This document shows positions 1 to 7,273 of a stretch of DNA of 64,000 nucleotides, piece by piece. The stretch is from assembly GCA_037130845.1 (NCBI GenBank), contig JBAXSE010000002.1:1-64000 (forward strand), given 5' to 3'. The first letter of the stretch is position 1, and each line of letters starts with the position of its first letter. A model generated the notes under the pieces. That model saw nothing but the letters and a program-made list of their open reading frames with translations, searched no databases and was not told where the DNA came from. The position numbers and the translations under genes are program-made. The stretch is from 1-14-0-10-37-14 sp037130845 (GTDB taxonomy: Bacteria > Patescibacteriota > Patescibacteriia > Patescibacteriales > Patescibacteriaceae).

Positions 1-17
1 ACGCCATCAAACGCACA

Positions 18-41
18 CGCCGGCTAAAGCCGGCGGTTTTT
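18..41 (+). terminator. Rho-independent terminator
   Basis: A perfect 7-bp GC stem (CGCCGGC / GCCGGCG) with a TAAA loop is followed by GTTTTT. It would end a rightward gene lying left of the window. Confidence 0.75.
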
Positions 42-50
42 CCTTTAATA

Positions 51-84
51 AAAAACGCTATTACAAAATAGCGTTTTATTTTTT
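51..84. terminator. Bidirectional terminator downstream of parB
   Basis: AAAACGCTATT and AATAGCGTTTT form an 11-bp stem with U-runs on both sides. It overlaps the stop codon of the leftward parB gene and lies back to back with the preceding terminator. Confidence 0.75.
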
Positions 85-1156
85 ATACAACTTTGGCCAT
101 CACGGTTACAAAGCCATCCAACAGCGCTTCGGCCTCGACCTCCTGGCCGGCTGGCAACAATGTTTGTAAATGAGGCAATAGTTTTTCTTGCATCAGTTTC
201 AACAAATCTTTGCAGGCCTTGGTGGGGCCGGTCATCGAGAAAGGCGAATCAATCTTGCCCAGCAAATCATTATTGAACAAAAACATCAGATGATCCAGAT
301 AACGCAGAGCGTCATAGAAGGCGGCCGTCGCGCTGCGATCAATATAATACCGCCGTTCCAGCTTTTGCAATTCCTCAACCGAAAGCTCGGCGCCAAACAA
401 ACTGTTGTGTGCGAAATCAGGCTGCTTTAATTCTTGCAAATATTTACTGATCTTAATGTGGAACTCCTTGACCTTCAGGCTTCGTCTGGCTACCGCATAG
501 GTAAACCAATACAATATCTTGGCTCGATCCAGCTCTTGTTCGGACAAACGAGCCAGCTCGCAAGCGATACCATAGCTGATCACCGACTCAAAAACCGCTT
601 TGCGAATATTGTCAGGCAGATTGGAAAACCGCACTGCCTTTCGAATCACTTCCGGATTGCGGCCAACCGATTTAGCAAATTTAGCCACTGCCAGCTTGCC
701 GCCCATAGCCGCCCGCTTCATACGATAATACTTGTCATAAAAATCAGCTTCTTCGTGAGCCGGAATCGGCGCCTGATGATTTTCTGATCCTTGAATATTA
801 ATCAACTCCAACGAGGAGGCCTCGCGATAGACCGAAGAATAGACCTGTTTCTCTTTGAGCGACTTCAAGGCACGCAATCTTCTTTCGCCGGATATCAATA
901 CCAGATAATGATTTTTATAAGTCTGCAAATCAACCAGTTTCAAGCCAGAATGCCAGACATCGTTAATATTGTCCAGATGCACTTGGCAATCATTCTCGGT
1001 AAAAACGGCTACCGAAATCGGATGAATCAAGCCAATCTTCCGGATATCCTCAGCCAAAGTTTCAATCTCGGCAAAGGTCTTGCGCGGTTGCGGCAGAACA
1101 TTGATTTTGCCAATCGGCAACCAATCATGTTCCACTTTGTGTTTTTTAATTCCCAT
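83..1156 (-). CDS. parB: ParB/RepB/Spo0J-family partition protein
   Basis: A 357-residue chromosome-partition-type protein. ParB-family proteins bind parS sites, use CTP as a switch and help segregate the origin region. Residues about 12-120 form the N-terminal ParB domain: QPRKTF near 23 is box I and GERRLRA (90-96) is the diagnostic box II. About 30 extra residues, including WHSG, separate the two boxes. Residues about 150-215 fit the KorB-like helix-turn-helix. The C-terminal ~120 residues are not recognisable. The start has a good Shine-Dalgarno (GAGAGG, 6 nt before ATG). No parA is visible, so it may instead be a ParB-domain regulator. The domain is certain; the chromosomal role is inferred. 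Confidence 0.85.
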   Translation of the reverse strand: MGIKKHKVEHDWLPIGKINVLPQPRKTFAEIETLAEDIRKIGLIHPISVAVFTENDCQVHLDNINDVWHSGLKLVDLQTYKNHYLVLISGERRLRALKSLKEKQVYSSVYREASSLELINIQGSENHQAPIPAHEEADFYDKYYRMKRAAMGGKLAVAKFAKSVGRNPEVIRKAVRFSNLPDNIRKAVFESVISYGIACELARLSEQELDRAKILYWFTYAVARRSLKVKEFHIKISKYLQELKQPDFAHNSLFGAELSVEELQKLERRYYIDRSATAAFYDALRYLDHLMFLFNNDLLGKIDSPFSMTGPTKACKDLLKLMQEKLLPHLQTLLPAGQEVEAEALLDGFVTVMAKVV

Positions 1157-1233
1157 TGTTGCCTCTCAGCATTTTGTTAATAAAAAGAACTTTATCGATA
1201 ATACTTAAACAATCACAAGAATCTGTCAACATC

Positions 1234-1262
1234 AAAAAAGACTCCCAAAAACGGGAGTCTTT
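1234..1262 (-). terminator. Terminator after the 1277-1855 gene
   Basis: AAAGACTCCC / GGGAGTCTTT is a perfect 10-bp stem with a 6-nt loop. On the minus strand it is followed by a U-run, just downstream of the leftward gene ending at 1277. Confidence 0.8.
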
Positions 1263-1276
1263 CGCCTAAAATAAAT

Positions 1277-1855
1277 TTATTTGGTAAAAGCTAAAGAAGA
1301 GACAACGCTATTAACAGTATCCTGCGGAGCGCCCAGATTTCCAACTGCGATCCACAACGTGTCAGATGCCTTGACCCAGACCTGGTCATACTCGGTTAAT
1401 GCGCCGCCTGCTTCAGTCAAAGTTATTTTATAAGCCTCTTTGCCCCCAACGGTCAAAGGGCTGAGATTCTTATAATCAACATCCGCCTTCTTGCTTAGCT
1501 TGGCTTCCAGATATTCCGGCAAAGTCTTGCGCATTTTCGGATTGGCATATTTAACCAACACAACCTTCTTGTCACCGGAAGTCAGCAGCAAAGTCGGACT
1601 GGTCGAAGTGGCGTCAACGGCAACTTTCCAGCCGCCTGGATATTTAAAAGATACACCCAGCTTAGCATCGACGTATTGCTGTAATTCAGCCTCGGCTTTT
1701 TGCTGGTCTGATTTGATGGCCCTAATTAAATGCAAGTTTAGCGTGTTAGTATCCACATCAGGCCAATTGCTGCTGGCCAGATAAGCGAAAACCGAACCGG
1801 TTAAACCGATAACCAGCACCGCAAAAAGAATTGTAAGCTTTGTTTCGATGTTCAT
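1277..1855 (-). CDS. Membrane-anchored PsbP-like protein of unknown function
   Basis: 192 residues. One N-terminal hydrophobic segment (about 7-27) anchors or exports the protein. Residues 60-192 have the alternating pattern of PsbP-like folds: 'GVSFKYPGGWKV' near 67, then strands ending in 'VVSSLAFTK'. Such domains are common in secreted Patescibacteria proteins and their ligand is usually unknown. The ATG has GGAGAT about 8 nt upstream and its own promoter and terminator, so it is probably monocistronic. The fold is a family guess; no function is assigned. Confidence 0.7.
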   Translation of the reverse strand: MNIETKLTILFAVLVIGLTGSVFAYLASSNWPDVDTNTLNLHLIRAIKSDQQKAEAELQQYVDAKLGVSFKYPGGWKVAVDATSTSPTLLLTSGDKKVVLVKYANPKMRKTLPEYLEAKLSKKADVDYKNLSPLTVGGKEAYKITLTEAGGALTEYDQVWVKASDTLWIAVGNLGAPQDTVNSVVSSLAFTK

Positions 1856-1893
1856 ATTTTTATCTCCATATTAAAAATTTTAGGATTATCCAC

Positions 1894-1922
1894 ATTATAC
1901 CATTTTTAACAAAAGAGGAAAA
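1894..1922 (-). promoter_or_regulatory. Sigma70-type promoter for the 1277-1855 gene
   Basis: On the minus strand an extended -10 TGGTATAAT (hexamer 1894-1899) lies 17 nt after a weak -35 TTTTCC (1917-1922). The start codon is about 38 nt downstream of the -10. Confidence 0.6.
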
Positions 1923-1941
1923 GACCCTATGCAACTTTTAA

Positions 1942-2871
1942 TTACGAAGGCTTGCGGCTATACTCGCAACCGCAATATTTCTGGCGATAAAGGCCCAATT
2001 GCTTGGAAGCTTTGATGGAATCCTGGTAACCGCTGCCGGCGCCGAAATTGACATCCAAGAACTTAGCGCCTGTTTCTTCTTCCAGCTGATGGCCTATATC
2101 CATAATAGCAGTACGATTCTTGTAAGGGCTGGTAGTCAGGCTGGTGGCGAAATAATCATAACCGTAGCGCTTGGCCGCGATGGCTGTCTCGCTCATCCGA
2201 TAACGGTAGCATAGCAGGCAGCGGCTGCCGCGCTCGGGGGCTGTCTCATGGCCTGCCACCAGCTTGAGCCAATCATCGTGAGCATAAGTTGACTTGACCA
2301 ATATTAAACCATAAAAATTTGCCAATTTCTTAGCCGCCTTATAACGCAGAGAGTATTCCTCCGGCGTGTCCAAATTTGAATTAGCAAAAAGCAAAGCCGG
2401 AAAATAGTCCCGCTTCAAACTGCGCATCACGCCCGCCGCACAAGGACCGCAACACAGATGCACCAGCAAGCTCGGCTTCCGCTCGCGCTGCCAATAGATT
2501 AGCGCAACAGCCAAGATGATGCCGGCAAAGCTGGCAATCAGATCAACAGTCGACATGCCGCGGCCCGGCACGAACTGCTGATAGTATTCGGTGCCATAGG
2601 CATAGGCCGCAACCAACACGCAAGGCCAGACTATCCGCGCCCAACGCCGATGCCAGAATACCTTAAAGATGCGCCAGGTAAGCAAAGTCATAATGCCGAA
2701 AATCAAGATGTGGATCAGCTTGTCAATATAATGATCGGAATTGCCGGGCAAGGCGATATAGGGCAACCGGCTTTCCATCAAGAACCAGATTACCCACAGC
2801 CAGACAGCAGCCACAGCCGACTTGAAAGCCAGATTGTGCCAGATTTTTTGTAATAGTATTTTTTTAGTCAT
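1942..2871 (-). CDS. queH: VanZ-like membrane domain fused to QueH epoxyqueuosine reductase
   Basis: 309 residues from the ATG at 2871. A TTG start 12 nt upstream is possible but lies inside a terminator hairpin. Residues 1-128 are VanZ-like: about four hydrophobic helices, KLIHILIFG near 52 and FVPGRGMSTVDL near 100. Residues about 133-309 are QueH (DUF208): HLCCGPC (C140, C141, C144), RCLLCYRYR (C218, C221), TTSPYK, and a C-terminal GLYRQKYCGC (C300, C302). QueH reduces epoxyqueuosine to queuosine in tRNA with an Fe-S cluster. All signature residues are present, so the enzyme should be active and tethered to the membrane. No other queuosine gene is in the window. The fusion is unusual: QueH is normally a soluble single-domain protein. 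Confidence 0.85.
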   Translation of the reverse strand: MTKKILLQKIWHNLAFKSAVAAVWLWVIWFLMESRLPYIALPGNSDHYIDKLIHILIFGIMTLLTWRIFKVFWHRRWARIVWPCVLVAAYAYGTEYYQQFVPGRGMSTVDLIASFAGIILAVALIYWQRERKPSLLVHLCCGPCAAGVMRSLKRDYFPALLFANSNLDTPEEYSLRYKAAKKLANFYGLILVKSTYAHDDWLKLVAGHETAPERGSRCLLCYRYRMSETAIAAKRYGYDYFATSLTTSPYKNRTAIMDIGHQLEEETGAKFLDVNFGAGSGYQDSIKASKQLGLYRQKYCGCEYSRKPS

Positions 2872-2875
2872 GTTA

Positions 2876-2901
2876 TAAAACAAGGCTACAATAGTAGCCT
2901 T
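2876..2901 (-). terminator. Terminator between the 2908-3159 gene and queH
   Basis: An 8-bp stem, AAGGCTAC / GTAGCCTT, with a 4-nt loop is followed on the minus strand by GTTTTAT. It argues that the TTG at 2883 is not the queH start. Confidence 0.6.
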
Positions 2902-2907
2902 AGATAA

Positions 2908-3159
2908 TTAATGGAAGTAATAAACACGACTCTGGAATTTCTGTAGAAATTCTAACTGCCGGGCATCAACAAAGCCGCCAGCCTGCTGAGTTAATTGCTT
3001 AATCAAATCGGACATTTCATCATCGAAATCATCATTAGTAAAGTTCCGCGCCGGCTGGTCCAAGCGATTTTCTCCCACCAAAACCAAAAAAGACGCTGAG
3101 ACATCTTCGTTTATTTCCATCTGTTGCAAGATATAAAGAGCAATATTGCGCAAAGTCAT
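2908..3159 (-). CDS. Small hypothetical protein
   Basis: 83 residues with no signal peptide or membrane segment, acidic in the middle (NDDFDDEMSDL) and helical at the C-terminus. I do not recognise the family. Coding status is supported by a strong Shine-Dalgarno (GGAGGATAGG directly before ATG), an upstream promoter and a downstream hairpin. Cytoplasmic; function unknown. Confidence 0.65.
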   Translation of the reverse strand: MTLRNIALYILQQMEINEDVSASFLVLVGENRLDQPARNFTNDDFDDEMSDLIKQLTQQAGGFVDARQLEFLQKFQSRVYYFH

Positions 3160-3208
3160 CCTATCCTCCCGTTAATAAAAAATATTTTCCCTTCTTGATT
3201 ATTTTTAT

Positions 3209-3237
3209 ACTCTACAAATAATTAAGCTGTAAGTCAA
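3209..3237 (-). promoter_or_regulatory. Promoter for the 2908-3159 gene
   Basis: Minus-strand TTGACT (3232-3237), a 17-nt spacer, then TAGAGT (3209-3214), about 50 nt upstream of a Shine-Dalgarno and ATG. Confidence 0.5.
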
Positions 3238-3261
3238 CCATACTCCTTATTATAATATATT

Positions 3262-4464
3262 CTAAGCCAAATATTTGCGGCCCTTAAGTTCGGGCGGCAG
3301 ATATTCCTGCTGTTCCTGATAATCAAAATCAGGGCTGTATTGGTAGCCTTCGCCATAGCCCAGCTCCTTCATCAGGCTGGTGGGCGCGTTACGCAGGTGC
3401 AAGGGCACCACAATATTGCCCTTTTCCCGAGCATCGCGGGCCGCCTCGGCATAGGCCGTGTATAGTTCGTTGGACTTCTTGCACTTGGCCAGATAGACGG
3501 TTGCCTGGGCCAGATGCAGCTTGCATTCGGGCAAGCCCAAAAAGCGGCAGGCATTATAGGCGGCCACCGCCTGGTTCAGCGCCTGCGAATTGGCAAGGCC
3601 CACGTCTTCGCTGGCAAAACGCACCAAGCGCCGCGCCACATAGAGCGGATCTTCGCCGGCCTCCAGCATGCGCGCCAGCCAATAGAGCGAAGCATCGGCA
3701 TCGGAACCGCGCAAAGATTTGTGCAATGCCGAGATCAGATTGTAATGATTCTCCCCGTCTTTATCATATTGCAGGCTGACCTTTTGCGCCGCCTCCTTGA
3801 CCAAGTCGGTATCGATAATAGTCCCTAGTAAGGCAGTGGTCTCCAGAATATTGAGGGCGGTGCGGGCATCGCCGCCGGACAAATCGGCGATAAAGCGCAG
3901 GACGCCTTCACCGATGGTCAGGTTCGCCTTGCCCAGTCCCCGTTCGCTATCGGTGGCGGCCCGCAGCAAGATTTGCTCGATGTCCTCGGGCTTGAGGTGG
4001 TTCAAAACGATCACCCGCATGCGCGAGAGCAAGGCCGAACGGATTTCAAAGCTGGGATTTTCGGTGGTGGCGCCGATCAGGATGATTGTGCCGTTCTCCA
4101 GATGAGGCAGCAAGGCATCCTGCTGCGCCTTGTTCCAGCGATGGATCTCATCAATGAACAAAACCGTCTGCGTCTCCAGCAACTGATTATTGCGCGCCTT
4201 ATCGATCACAATGCGCAGATCCTTGACGCCTTCGGTGACAGCCGAAAAGCGAATAAACTCCGCCTTGAGGGTGTGGGCGATAATCAAACCGAGCGTGGTC
4301 TTACCGGTGCCGGGCGGCCCCCAGAAAACCAAAGACGGCAACTGGCCGGCAGCCAGCGCCTTTTTCAATAGTTTGTTTTCACCGGTAATCTCCGGCTGGC
4401 CGACAAAGTCGTCGAGCGTCTGCGGACGCATCCTCTCGGCCAAAGGGGCGAATTTAGAGCTCAT
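3262..4464 (-). CDS. rarA: Replication-associated recombination protein A (RarA/MgsA)
   Basis: 400 residues, a normal length for RarA, an AAA+ clamp-loader-related ATPase that acts at stalled replication forks. Walker A is GPPGTGKT (49-56) and Walker B is VLFIDEIHR (DE at 105-106). The sensor-1 region ATTENPSFE is the family signature, and 'SGGDARTALNILE' gives sensor 2. The C-terminal MgsA-type tetramerisation half follows (KSLRGSDADASLYWLARM, then ASEDVGLA). The start MSSKFAPLAERMRPQ is typical. The UPF0235 gene lies 52 nt upstream on the same strand, so the two are probably co-transcribed. Confidence 0.95.
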   Translation of the reverse strand: MSSKFAPLAERMRPQTLDDFVGQPEITGENKLLKKALAAGQLPSLVFWGPPGTGKTTLGLIIAHTLKAEFIRFSAVTEGVKDLRIVIDKARNNQLLETQTVLFIDEIHRWNKAQQDALLPHLENGTIILIGATTENPSFEIRSALLSRMRVIVLNHLKPEDIEQILLRAATDSERGLGKANLTIGEGVLRFIADLSGGDARTALNILETTALLGTIIDTDLVKEAAQKVSLQYDKDGENHYNLISALHKSLRGSDADASLYWLARMLEAGEDPLYVARRLVRFASEDVGLANSQALNQAVAAYNACRFLGLPECKLHLAQATVYLAKCKKSNELYTAYAEAARDAREKGNIVVPLHLRNAPTSLMKELGYGEGYQYSPDFDYQEQQEYLPPELKGRKYLA

Positions 4465-4516
4465 AATATTTCTTTTACGGGCTCATCTTAGCACGGGCAC
4501 GGCAAATTGCAATCTG

Positions 4517-4789
4517 CTAATCCAAAGTAATCTTAACCAGCTTAAAGCGGCCGGCAGCACCGGAAACAATCTTAATCGCTTCTGCCGGCACTGCCAGCTC
4601 CTTAGCCAGCAAGCGCTGCAATTCCCGATTGGCCTTGCCCTCCTCGGGCGGCGCCTTGAGGGCTACTTTGAGGCTATCGTCAGCCAAAAAGCCGACTATC
4701 CGGCTGGCGGCGGCATTGGGCCGTGCCCGCACCGTAATGGTCAGCTTTTTTGCCTTATTTAAGGCTTTTTTTAGCTCATCTATTGACAT
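4517..4789 (-). CDS. DUF167 / UPF0235 (YggU) family protein
   Basis: 90 residues from the ATG at 4789. An upstream in-frame TTG at 4819 exists but would run through the divergent promoter. The conserved YggU core is present: ITVRARPNAAASRI, then LKVALKAPPEEGKANREL and VSGAAGRFKLVKI. These proteins are small alpha/beta domains of unknown biochemical role. It probably leads into rarA. Confidence 0.85.
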   Translation of the reverse strand: MSIDELKKALNKAKKLTITVRARPNAAASRIVGFLADDSLKVALKAPPEEGKANRELQRLLAKELAVPAEAIKIVSGAAGRFKLVKITLD

Positions 4790-4811
4790 ACATTCATTTT
4801 TATGATATAAT
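4783..4811 (+). promoter_or_regulatory. Consensus sigma70 promoter for the 4850-5221 gene
   Basis: Perfect TTGACA (4783-4788), 17 nt, perfect TATAAT (4806-4811). The predicted start is near 4818, giving a ~32-nt leader. The -35 overlaps the first codons of the divergent UPF0235 gene. Confidence 0.85.
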
Positions 4812-4849
4812 AGAGCCAATGTTCATTAACTAATATAGGAATTTTTACG

Positions 4850-5221
4850 ATGCAGAATCATCCAGATTTCGCTGTCTTGGACTCTTTGGCCGGACAACTC
4901 AAGCAAGTAATCAGCAATGCCAATATTCTTGGCCGCCTAAATACACTGGAACGCAATCGCCGCTCTAATCAGAACTATAACACCGGCCGATACAATCAAT
5001 TAGCCAAGACGCGTCTTGACTTCAAGATGTTTGGCCCGGATATTTGCGAATTGGTAGCCAAACATTATCCCGAGCTGCAAACAGTCGCATCCGACTATTA
5101 CAGCAAGTATGAAAGGATAGTCAATGACTACGTGCAACAACGCATCGATAAAAACAAGGCCATCGATCTTGCTATCGCCAATCATGCCGAAGCGGCTCTT
5201 AGGAAAAAGACTAAAATCTAA
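4850..5221 (+). CDS. Hypothetical cytoplasmic protein
   Basis: 123 residues, soluble, mostly helical, basic at the C-terminus (LRKKTKI). I do not recognise a family. It sits alone between a perfect promoter and a strong terminator, so it is a well-expressed single gene. The asparagine- and tyrosine-rich stretch around residues 38-60 (NRRSNQNYNTGRYNQ) is the most distinctive part. Function unknown. Confidence 0.7.
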   Translation: MQNHPDFAVLDSLAGQLKQVISNANILGRLNTLERNRRSNQNYNTGRYNQLAKTRLDFKMFGPDICELVAKHYPELQTVASDYYSKYERIVNDYVQQRIDKNKAIDLAIANHAEAALRKKTKI

Positions 5222-5234
5222 TAGCCGCACCACA

Positions 5235-5265
5235 AAGCCCCACCCTCCGCGGTGGGCTTTTTATT
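5235..5265 (+). terminator. Terminator after the 4850-5221 gene
   Basis: AAGCCCCACC / GGTGGGCTT (one bulged C) is followed by TTTTTATTT. The tail overlaps the stop codon of the convergent deacetylase gene. Confidence 0.8.
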
Positions 5266-6010
5266 TGCTTGGACCGCCCAAAGCGCGCAACAGCCCTGCC
5301 AGATTGGTCGAATCGTCCACGCGGTAGCGTTTCATTTCATAGGGGCTAGCCCAATCACCTTGGCCGGTCTTAGTGTCCAAGGCGTAGAGATAGCCCGCGC
5401 GCTTGGCCGCTGCTATCACCGCCCTATCATAAATACCGTAAGGATAGCAAAGCGACAAAATCTTGATGCCAAAATCTCGCTCCAAATTAAGCTTGCTTTG
5501 AAACACTTCGGCTTGCAGTTTAGCCGGCTTTAGATGCGTTAGATCCAGATGATTGAGCGTATGCGAACCGATTTCCACCAGCCCGCTAGCCAACATTTCG
5601 GTTATCATCTCTTTAGTCAGATAATCGCTGGTGCCGATAACACTATAAATCGGATAGACGACCGCTTTCATCCGGCGCTTTTTGAGTTCAGGAAAAGCGG
5701 CAGTATAAAAATCTCGATAACCGTCGTCAAAGGTCAGGATAATTGTTTTGCTCGGCAGTCTAGGGCTGGTCGTGGCCGCGTCGGCAAAAACAGCGGTCTG
5801 ATAGCCGGCGCGCTGGATCAAATCTAGCTGTGCGGCAAAATCCGCCGGGCTGACCGACAGGCGCTCGCCAATCTTGTCCTTAGGCGAATGATAATTGCGG
5901 ATGTAGTGATACATCAAGATCGGCACCTTGGCATCAGGAATAGCCAAGGCAGGCTGGACGCAAACTAAGCCCAGAATAAAGATTACACCGAACAAGATTT
6001 TTTTGTTCAT
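5261..6010 (-). CDS. Secreted polysaccharide deacetylase (CE4/NodB)
   Basis: 249 residues. A signal peptide (about 1-23, ending ALA) exports the protein. The NodB motifs are visible: MYHYIRNYH near 33, TFDDG (93-97) for the catalytic base and metal ligand, SHTLNH (149-154) for the metal-binding histidines, and CYPYG near 187. The family removes N-acetyl or O-acetyl groups from peptidoglycan or surface polysaccharides using a divalent metal. Its start lies 2 nt after the stop of the NAGPA-domain gene, so the two form one operon acting outside the membrane. The substrate is not predictable. Confidence 0.88.
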   Translation of the reverse strand: MNKKILFGVIFILGLVCVQPALAIPDAKVPILMYHYIRNYHSPKDKIGERLSVSPADFAAQLDLIQRAGYQTAVFADAATTSPRLPSKTIILTFDDGYRDFYTAAFPELKKRRMKAVVYPIYSVIGTSDYLTKEMITEMLASGLVEIGSHTLNHLDLTHLKPAKLQAEVFQSKLNLERDFGIKILSLCYPYGIYDRAVIAAAKRAGYLYALDTKTGQGDWASPYEMKRYRVDDSTNLAGLLRALGGPSK

Positions 6011-6012
6011 AT

Positions 6013-7230
6013 TTATTTTTGTGAAAAAATAATAGCATTAGGCACATCGCGACCCGGGCCCAACATCATCTCGTCATTATAAATCACCGCGGTCGATCCG
6101 CCGCCGTCCAGATTGAGAGCGAAATCGACGCCCAGGGCGACCAGCACTTCACCCAAATCCGGCACTGTGGCATTGCGCACGCTGACAATCCACAACTCAC
6201 CCTTGCTGCCGGGGCGGGCCACGTAAGCCAAGGCATTCTTGACGCTTTTGCCCGTCATCTGCTTTTCGTCCAAGTCCCACTCAATCAGATAGTTCATCTT
6301 GTCCTGGATCAAACGAGGCTTGTTGCCAATGGCCGCTTGCAGCTTCTTGACCTTCCAGCCTTGCCTGATGGTCGCCCCGCCCTTGGCGTCAAAGGCCACG
6401 GCCTTGGAAAACTCACGACTATCCTTAAAGAAATAAAAAACATTGTCTTCGTCGAAGGCAAATAGCGGGCCGGTCGTCCAATACTTCAGCTGGCTGCGAT
6501 TGATCATCGTTTTGGTGCGCGAATTATAGACCGGGAAAAAATAATAATTTTTCAGGGCATCCGTAGTATTAAAATAAGTGGCGTTGACAGCAGCAAAGCC
6601 CTGATCCGCCAAAGCGAAATTTGCTACCGACTTGGCCGGGCATTTCTTGGGGCAGTCGCCAAGGCTGGCCGTGTCGGTAATAATCTTTAGCTTGGGATTA
6701 TCCAAACTAATCTTGATAATATCCACTTTAAACGTCCGATTATAGATTAGCTTGACTTCACGGCTGCCCTCCCAGCTGGAATACTGGTCGATCGAGGCGG
6801 TCTTGCCCGGAGTATGCAAGCGCAAAAAATCGGCATACCTCAGCGGCAAAGCCTGAGTCTGCGCTCGCAACCACAAGGCCGGATCGGCTAGCGCATATTT
6901 AACTTTGTCATTGCCCACAAACCAATAAGCGCCGTCTGTGCTGCGCAAAAAAGCGCCGGCATAGGGCGCCAACAGTTTGGCGCTGGTGCTGGCGGTAGCG
7001 GTGGCCACCTCAGCCGGCATAGCAATAGCACCCAAACGAGCGCTCTTTAACAAATCATCAGCCGAACGCACCGGATAACGCAAGTGATCGCGAGGGTCCA
7101 CAAACCATAACGATTTATCCGCTTGGGAATTGAGCACCAGACGGCCGGCATAAAGCTGCCCAAGCGTGGCGGCATGGACAATAAGTGGCGATAAACAGAT
7201 TATCAGCAATAGCAGTTTTACAAGACGCAT
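6013..7230 (-). CDS. Secreted phosphodiester glycosidase (NAGPA-domain) protein
   Basis: 405 residues from the ATG at 7230, which opens a clear signal peptide (MRLVKLLLLIICL...). An in-frame ATG at 7263 adds 11 residues. Anything further upstream is antisense to the next gene. Residues about 25-130 hold two degenerate copies of a short module (LWFVDPRDHLRYPV; YWFVGNDKVKYAL) related to the 'GEAWYV' repeats in the 39702-41831 protein. Residues about 170-405 are the NAGPA/DUF2233 domain, with the family signature NLDGGGSTAVIYND and a final R-D-V-P-N. Relatives hydrolyse phosphodiester-linked sugars or occur in exopolysaccharide loci. Operonic with the deacetylase. Confidence 0.82.
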   Translation of the reverse strand: MRLVKLLLLIICLSPLIVHAATLGQLYAGRLVLNSQADKSLWFVDPRDHLRYPVRSADDLLKSARLGAIAMPAEVATATASTSAKLLAPYAGAFLRSTDGAYWFVGNDKVKYALADPALWLRAQTQALPLRYADFLRLHTPGKTASIDQYSSWEGSREVKLIYNRTFKVDIIKISLDNPKLKIITDTASLGDCPKKCPAKSVANFALADQGFAAVNATYFNTTDALKNYYFFPVYNSRTKTMINRSQLKYWTTGPLFAFDEDNVFYFFKDSREFSKAVAFDAKGGATIRQGWKVKKLQAAIGNKPRLIQDKMNYLIEWDLDEKQMTGKSVKNALAYVARPGSKGELWIVSVRNATVPDLGEVLVALGVDFALNLDGGGSTAVIYNDEMMLGPGRDVPNAIIFSQK

Positions 7231-7245
7231 AGGAGGTAATATAAT
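7217..7245 (+). promoter_or_regulatory. Promoter for the Tim44-like gene
   Basis: TTTACA (7217-7222), 17 nt, TATAAT (7240-7245). The predicted start is near 7252, 22 nt before the ATG at 7274. It overlaps the 5' end of the divergent NAGPA gene. Confidence 0.75.
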
Positions 7246-7273
7246 AACTACATAATTTATCATATCAGACTTT

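Noticed and set aside
1157..1233. Promoter of parB from TTGACA at 1224-1229
   Set aside because: The only -10-like hexamer (TATTAT) is 20 nt away, too far for a confident call.
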